A stretch of 64,000 nt of DNA. Source: Parascedosporium putredinis. Taxonomy: Eukaryota > Ascomycota > Sordariomycetes > Microascales > Microascaceae. The notes below the pieces were generated by a model. It was not told the DNA's origin. It saw only the letters and a program-made list of their open reading frames with translations, and did not search any database. A program made the translations under genes and the position numbers. The number at the start of each line of letters is the position of its first letter. Positions within the stretch are counted from its first letter, which is position 1. The DNA is taken from positions 186,001 through 250,000 of the forward strand of contig CASHTG010000003.1 in the NCBI GenBank assembly GCA_949357655.1, read 5' to 3'. Positions 58,797 to 64,000 of the stretch are shown piece after piece.

Positions 58797-60767
58797 AAGA
58801 GGGACCCAATCCGGACCCTTTTGTGACTTTGGCAAAGCTGTCGAGGTTGCTCTTGCTCACGGGGCGCTGCGTTTGAATTGTATTCCTTTCTTATTCTTGC
58901 TTATTCCACGGGGCTTTGAATTTTAGGGTCAAGTTCGCCAAGACTCCGGTTTATGGGGCCTTCCCAGATCTGACTTGCCGCAAGGCTTTCACATCCGATA
59001 TCAAGGAGATTGGGAAGCGGGATACCAATGACGCGATGACATACGGCTTTATTCTTTTTTTCTTTCTTTTTCTCCTCGCTTACTCCTTCTTTTTTTCCTT
59101 ATTGACGCTGCCCTTTCCCCTCTTTTTTCTCTCCCTTTCTTCCCAAATCTATCTCTTCTCTTCCTTATTCTCCAGTTTCCTTTTTTTTTTCTTCTTCCTG
59201 ACCTATTACGGACACGCACCCGAGACGGCATCTCAATAACCGATCCACCATCGCCCTCCCCTTCTTATTCTCTTCACCTCTCGGCCGAGAGTGCCTTTAC
59301 TGCCTCTCTTAGCATCGCGTGGAAGGATGATAACCCGTTGGCGAAGGCTAGCATGGGGAGCCGCGCCGGCCTGCCGGTGTGGCTCACCTTGTAGAATGGT
59401 TGAATGGGTGTGATGCACGCCATGGTTGCATCTTCAGCCTCGAGCAGCTTGTCTACCCTGGCGTCGACGGCCTCCCCTTATTACCATTCGACACGCCGCA
59501 AAGGCCGACGGCGAAGTGTCCGTATCTTCCGACCATATTCTCTCAGAATTCATGATGAAATCCGTCCCTCCTTTTACTCTCCGCTATTCATGCTCTTCTC
59601 TCGACCTTCTCAATTTTCGCAATCCCCCAGCCCACGCCTTTCTCCTCCTCTTACCGCACGACGACGCTCCACGGGCGTGGATGGCAGAATACCCAAATCC
59701 TCAAAAACCCCGCAAAAACAACAATGAACATCACTTACCACGCATTCCGCTTGCTTTGCCGCCAAGGCTTCCACATTCTACCCTACAAAACCGCATCTCC
59801 TGTCCCTTACAATTATGCTATCCACGCGGTTTTCGCCACCCATTTTCCCCCAGGTTGTAGTTTCCAGCCCCTTTACGGCAGCTGGAATGATAGCTTTAGA
59901 AATCAAGGGCTATCAAGCTAATGAAGTAGAACGGAAGCTACTGAAACTTCAATATAACTGAATTGGCGAATTAGTCTGGCTCATGGTCCGTCACCGTCCC
60001 TCTTGTTTTGTATGATGGCTGTACCTCGGTGTGAAGACAGCAAAAGTTCGCAAGAATTTCCATGATAACATCCATTAATTCGTCGAGTGAAGCCGCCGGC
60101 TTGTAGCAGACCCACCCCCACGGAAGCAGCGTCGGCGGGCGGGAAAGGATCCATCCGATCCATTGTATGAGGTGTGAGTGAGGGACGAGGGGCAATTTGA
60201 TTGATACACTGGCCAGGAGTGATTTTTAGTGGAGGAAATAGCTGGGCTTGGTTCCTGGGGGCTAGCGCAGACTGGCGCAGACTGACCCAGCCATTTTGCC
60301 GTTGAGTACATGTACGTGGCGGTTCCGTTTCCCGCCGGAGAAGCCAATCTGTCATCATTGAACAGGGGACTCCAACGAAGTGAGACACCCTTTGGCCCTC
60401 AATTGGCCCTCAAAGCAACCCCAAGCTTTTCTTGATACCCCCAGACATGAAGCCACACACGCCTGCTTGCCTTTCAAGTTCTTTTGATTCATACTCGCTC
60501 ACTTTTCGCAAGTCGAACCTGAGTTCGATTCCCCTCCTTTAGCACCAATTGTTCTCATTGACCCTGCCATATCGTTTCAAGCAAGGCGGTGATTACTTGA
60601 CCTGGACGCTGTGCAGCACTTTTGAGCTTGAATCACTCGTATTGATACCCCATTGCATCGCTTCTCTGCACATACTTTTTTCTACTTTTTTCTTCCTTGA
60701 CTCTTGAACTCTCTCTCTTCTTTTCCCCTCATTTTCCTTCCCCTTGTCAGATAGAAAGACAACAAAA
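58797..60767. other. Interval between the KH gene and HUT1
   Basis: Holds the KH 3' UTR (with an extreme T/C-rich tract 59046-59205), a possible minus-strand coding fragment (59274-59570), and the HUT1 promoter/leader (CT-rich 60660-60750). A plus-strand 65-codon frame at 59724-59921 is not recognisable. No complete tRNA, though a B-box-like GTTCGATTCC occurs near 60519. Confidence 0.5.
59274..59570 (-). CDS. Possible coding fragment, function unknown
   Basis: Minus strand, ending at TGA 59276-59274. The frame reads EAVDARVDKLLEAEDATMA, CITPIQPFYKVSHTGRPARL, PMLAFANGLSSFHAMLREAV and KALSAER. One extra G in the run at 59474-59477 (C4 on plus) joins it upstream to MVGRYGHFAVGLCGVSNGNK. GC-rich third positions and a natural amino-acid mix argue for coding; the same kind of base loss affects proven genes here. 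It may be the last exon of a gene whose upstream exons (59600-60500) I cannot find: the next candidate exon is full of stops. Family unknown. Confidence 0.38.
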
Positions 60768-62262
60768 ATGGCCCGAACTAAGCAAGCCACGCCCTTGCGC
60801 CGAGAGGCATCGGACGAGTACTTTTCGCGACGCGACGTATCGACCCCGTGAGGAAGAGCTCGAACGGCGGCGTGGTCATCTCCACACCGGTGGAGAAGAC
60901 CAAAGCGGAGCCGGAGAAGCGTGAGGCTGGCGTGTTGGAGCTGGCCATTGCCGTGGGTGGCATCTATGCTAGCTTGTGAGTGTTGCTAATCCCCTTGGGA
61001 GCTCTTGGAGGGGGCGCGCATTGCTCCCCGGGGCGTCCCTCTTTCTTTCTTTCTTTCTTCCTCTCTTGCTCGTCCCTGACACAATCGGCTGACACTGCCT
61101 TGTTCGCTTGGTCCTAGCTTGACGTGGGCCTACCTCCAAGAAAAGCTCACGACGACGCCGTACGGCGCGCACGACAAGCCCGAAGTTTTCCAGTTCCCCG
61201 TCTTCCTCAACACGATCCAGTCCGCCTTTGCCGCGACGACGGGCCTAGTGTACCTGATTGGCAGCACCCCGCGCGGCAAGGCGGTACCGCCGGCGATACC
61301 CAACGCGCGGATCCTGGTCCCGCTGGCGCTGGTGGCGCTCACGAGCTCGCTGGCGTCGCCGTTTGGGTACGCGTCGCTCTCGCACATCGACTACATTACG
61401 TTTCTGCTGGCCAAGAGCTGCAAGCTGCTGCCCGTCATGTTTTTGCACATCACCGTGTTCCGGAAGCGGTACCCGCTGTACAAGTATCTGGTGGTGGCGG
61501 CGGTGACGGCGGGCGTCGCCGTCTTCACGCTGCACTCGGGCAAGAAGAAGAAGGCGTCGAGCTATGTTGATGAGGATCGCAACGTCGCGTGGGGCCTCCT
61601 CCTGCTGGGCATCAACCTGCTCTTCGACGGCCTGACCAACTCGACCCAGGACTACATCTTCACCGCCTTCCAGCCCTACACGGGCCCCCAGATGATGGTG
61701 GCCAACAACGTCATGAGCACCCTCGTGACGGGGACGTACCTCGTCCTCAGCCCCTGGCTCGTTCATACCGGCATCGGCGAGTACCTCGGCATGGAGGTTG
61801 CCGGCAACGCGGGCGAGCTCAAGTCTGCGCTGGCGTTTATGGCGAGGTATCCGAGCGTGTGGAAGGATGTTTTGGGGTTTGCTGCGTGCGGCGCCATCGG
61901 CCAGGTTTTTATCTGTAAGTTTTTTTTTTTCTTTTGTCTTTCCCTCTGTCTATATCCTTTTTTCACCCTGAATGTATATGCACACACGCACCTATATCCG
62001 TGTGTAAGAACCGCAACTAAGCCTTTTTTGCGCTTCACTAGTCTACACCCTCGCAACCTTCTCCTCGGTCCTCCTCGTCACCGTCACCGTCACACGCAAA
62101 ATGTTCACCATGATCCTCTCCGTCATCGCCTTTGGCCACCGCCTCACGGGGATGCAGTGGCTCGGCGTCGGCCTCGTGTTTGGCGGCATCGGCGCCGAGG
62201 CCACGATTGCGCGGCGGGAAAAGCTGGCCAAGGAGGCCGCCAAGAAGGCGAAGAAGGCGTAG
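60768..62262 (+). CDS. hut1: ER UDP-galactose/UDP-glucose transporter, HUT1-like (SLC35B1 family)
   Basis: Moves UDP-sugars across the ER membrane to support glycosylation and folding. Exons 60768-60975, 61118-61914 and 62042-62262; introns begin GTGAGT and GTAAGT. Hydrophobic helices begin at ELAIAVGGIYASFLTWAYLQ; diagnostic segments are QEKLTTTPYG, FPVFLNTIQSAFA, SLSHIDYITFLLAKSCKLLP, LLFDGLTNSTQDYIFTAFQP, VTVTRKMFTMILSVIAFGHR and QWLGVGLVFGGIGAEA. The tail AKKAKKA has Lys at -3 and -5, a KxKxx ER-retrieval signal. ATG 60768 is followed by ARTKQATPLRRE. The first frame hits TGA after VSTP; one C added to C4 at 60844-60847 restores VRKSSNGGVVIS and the rest. About 408 residues. All family landmarks are present. 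Confidence 0.93.
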
Positions 62263-62769
62263 TCCGGGGAGGGCATGTCGCGGTTTGTTGCGTACTCTTA
62301 TTTTTTTATATATTTTATATAGGTTTGTATGTATGGATCCTTGATCAGTGACGAAAGGGGGCCAAAGAGGCGGAGAAAATCAGAGATCTGGCGGGCAAAA
62401 GGAAAGCGGGGGTTTCATTGCAATCTTCAACTAGAGGAAGAAAAAAGCTGGCTTCACACCCAGCTACTAGGTCGGGATGAATGGGAGCTATACTCCTCTC
62501 GAGAACCAAAGAGCTGCCTACATAGCTAGTGACAAACAGCACTGGGAAGAATAAAGAAGGAAAAAAACAAGTGTTAAAAAAGAGAGTGGAAGGAGATGAT
62601 CTAGAAGAAGGCTATTTTCGCCCAAGATCCCCGCAAAACAGCTGTGAAGATGCAACACTTTCCGTCCTATAATCCGTCCAAGACTTAAAAAGAGATGATG
62701 ATAAAAGATAAACCTACTGCTACGCTACGGCCGGGGAAAGGAATCCACCCTTGGTCCCCCTTGCCCCCT

Positions 62770-62814
62770 CGTGGCGCGAAGCTCTGGGGTTGCGGTCGAG
62801 AGCTTCGCGCCACG
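62770..62814. repeat. Perfect 16-bp inverted repeat with 13-nt loop
   Basis: Left arm 62770-62785 (CGTGGCGCGAAGCTCT) and right arm 62799-62814 are exact reverse complements. It lies about 510 bp past the HUT1 stop in a convergent spacer. It could be a transcription barrier, a cruciform site or a remnant of a short transposon end; no flanking duplication is evident. Confidence 0.85.
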
Positions 62815-63554
62815 CAGCCAAGAAGACAGGGAAAAGTGCAAGTGTATCTATGTGTGTGTGTGTGTGATGACGGAGATGAACCGGATCCCCGGGACCTCTG
62901 CGCAAAAACCAAGGGCGCTAGACAGATACTCAGAGCCAACCTGTCCAATATGCCACATGCTGGCCTGACATATCTCACCTAGAATTTGCCAAATCTCCCC
63001 TCCGATCCCTCCCAATACCGAGTGCCGGAGGGAGCGAGGGCACTGCAGAGCACTCTCGTCCAACATGGAATACACGTGTGTCAACGAACGGGACTTGTAA
63101 TTGTGTAAGTTTTTAGGATTTGGTAGTAACTAAGAAAACACTGCTCACGCAACAAAAGGGCCTTGTTCCCTTGCTAGCGGAGTCCCGGTGAGAAACAAAA
63201 AAACACAAGCGGTATAGTTCCCTTTCGAGGTCGCCAACGCCTGAATATATGCCTATTGCCAACATTTGCCATACACGTTTCCACCCCGCCATCCCCGCCA
63301 AGCCAGAAAGTTTTATATATCTCCTTGCCTCGCCCTTCCCGTTCCCCTTCCTTGTAGGCTTTCATGATAATAAACAAGACAAAAGAATCAATAGAAAAAC
63401 ACGCGTGCGCTGTGCAAACTCGGAACGCCGTGGGGTTTCGCGTCGCTAGCTCACAGATATATAAGATACACGGGGCAACCATGCCAGTTTGCGGTGCCCG
63501 TAATAATAGGGGAAAAATAAGCACTTTCCTCGAGGTGCAAGAGGTGATGATGGT

Positions 63555-63579
63555 AGAGCGAGAGAGAGAGAGAGAGAGA
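63555..63579 (+). repeat. (AG)n microsatellite
   Basis: Pure dinucleotide run of about 11-12 units in the 3' region of the last gene (CT on its sense strand). Confidence 0.8.
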
Positions 63580-63652
63580 TAGGGAGGGAGGTGTAGAACG
63601 CAGCTGCGCACATCGTAAAATGCCATTCCAAGAGAGAGGAAAAGACAAGAGA

Positions 63653-64000
63653 CTATAAAATCTCGTCAATCGACCGAACTATCGGGGTTTCGCCCTTAGT
63701 AGGCGGGCTTCGTGGGTCCGCCACCTGGGGTGGTCGGCCAAACGGCGAAAAGGGATCGCGTGGGAACATCGTTTGCCGCGGGCTAAAGAGACCGTCCTCG
63801 GTCGGTGTAGGAGGCGATTCCACAAACTGCATTCCTGCGATGGGCGGGAACCGAGCAGGTTCGTGCAAAGGATTATTCGTCATCGTCTCGACGCGGGGTG
63901 ACATGAGGGCGGTGTCGTCAATAAAGGGGCTGGGATCGCAATCTCACGCTCCCGCGGTGCCGATGAATTCTCGGGGAACAAGGATAGTGCGGGGCGTCCG
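63653..64000 (-). CDS. 3' end of an unknown gene running off the window
   Basis: Stop TAG at 63655-63653; the open frame reads FIDDTALMSPRVETMTNNPL, FPPIAGMQFVESPPTPTEDG, FSPRQTMFPRDPFSPFGRPP and ends PIVRSIDEIL. Upstream, one missing base in GGG at 63932-63934 (plus) joins it to a frame reading LSLFPENSSAPREREIAIP. The tail is disordered, Pro-rich, with several (S/T)P sites (SPRVE, PPTPTED, FSPRQ, PFSPFG) suited to proline-directed kinases. The body of the protein is outside the window, so no function can be assigned. Confidence 0.6.

Larger units (their letters stand above)
62263..63652. other. Convergent spacer with a perfect hairpin and microsatellites
   Basis: 1.4 kb between HUT1 and the last gene, both 3' ends. 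Contains a 16-bp perfect inverted repeat (62770-62814), a TG run at about 62851-62867 and an AG run at about 63555-63579. No gene recognised. Confidence 0.6.

Noticed and set aside
60510..60535. tRNA B-box-like GTTCGATTCC near 60519
   Set aside because: No matching T-stem, anticodon arm or acceptor stem can be folded around it on either strand.
1..64000. Mass pseudogenisation or RIP as cause of the frame breaks
   Set aside because: RIP makes C-to-T changes, not indels; motifs and catalytic residues remain intact and breaks sit in short homopolymers.

Overview
The window is eukaryotic nuclear DNA from a filamentous ascomycete, most likely a sordariomycete. The signs are short GT-AG introns (mostly about 55 to 150 bp) with CTAAC-type branch sites, CT-rich leaders, GC-rich third codon positions, and a gene set typical of the group: pacC, an STB3-like Sin3-binding protein, a HUT1-like nucleotide-sugar transporter, a TBC1D5-like RabGAP and an Rnc1/PBP2-like KH protein. 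I cannot name the genus. There are no operons, CRISPR arrays, prophages or convincing tRNA genes.

Layout: topoisomerase III (1-1624, 5' end outside); a 7.5 kb gene-poor stretch; an STB3-like regulator (9148-10211); 3.5 kb without a clear gene; pacC on the minus strand (13745-15933), followed upstream by a dense cluster of PacC-type sites (16605-16862) inside 7.1 kb of otherwise gene-poor DNA; a small secreted Cys-rich protein (23057-23595); a TPR/zinc-finger/SET methyltransferase on the minus strand (24037-25703); 6-phosphogluconolactonase (28577-29358); an unrecognised fungal protein on the minus strand (30084-32023); a doubtful small gene (32607-33209); a long polyQ, proline-rich zinc-binding protein on the minus strand (33908-37088); 8.6 kb without a clear gene, ending in a 69-bp tandem duplication; a 14-TM MFS transporter (45694-47584); a TBC RabGAP on the minus strand (48123-50981); divergently, a protein with acidic tryptophan/phenylalanine motifs (52266-54275); a 3-KH RNA-binding protein with a long spliced leader (57520-58796); a doubtful minus-strand coding fragment (59274-59570); HUT1 (60768-62262); and the 3' end of an unknown minus-strand gene that runs off the window (63653-64000).

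The most important property of the sequence is that almost every gene needs one or more frame changes to read as its family. Nearly all of them are repaired by one extra base in a short C, G or A run (for example C6 read as C5). Because the interrupted frames stay conserved on both sides, I read this as sequence or assembly error, not mass pseudogenisation. Gene boundaries below are given across these breaks. The genes are mostly unrelated housekeeping and regulatory loci; the one clear regulatory link is pacC with its own upstream cluster of PacC-type sites. I found no credible new multi-gene system.
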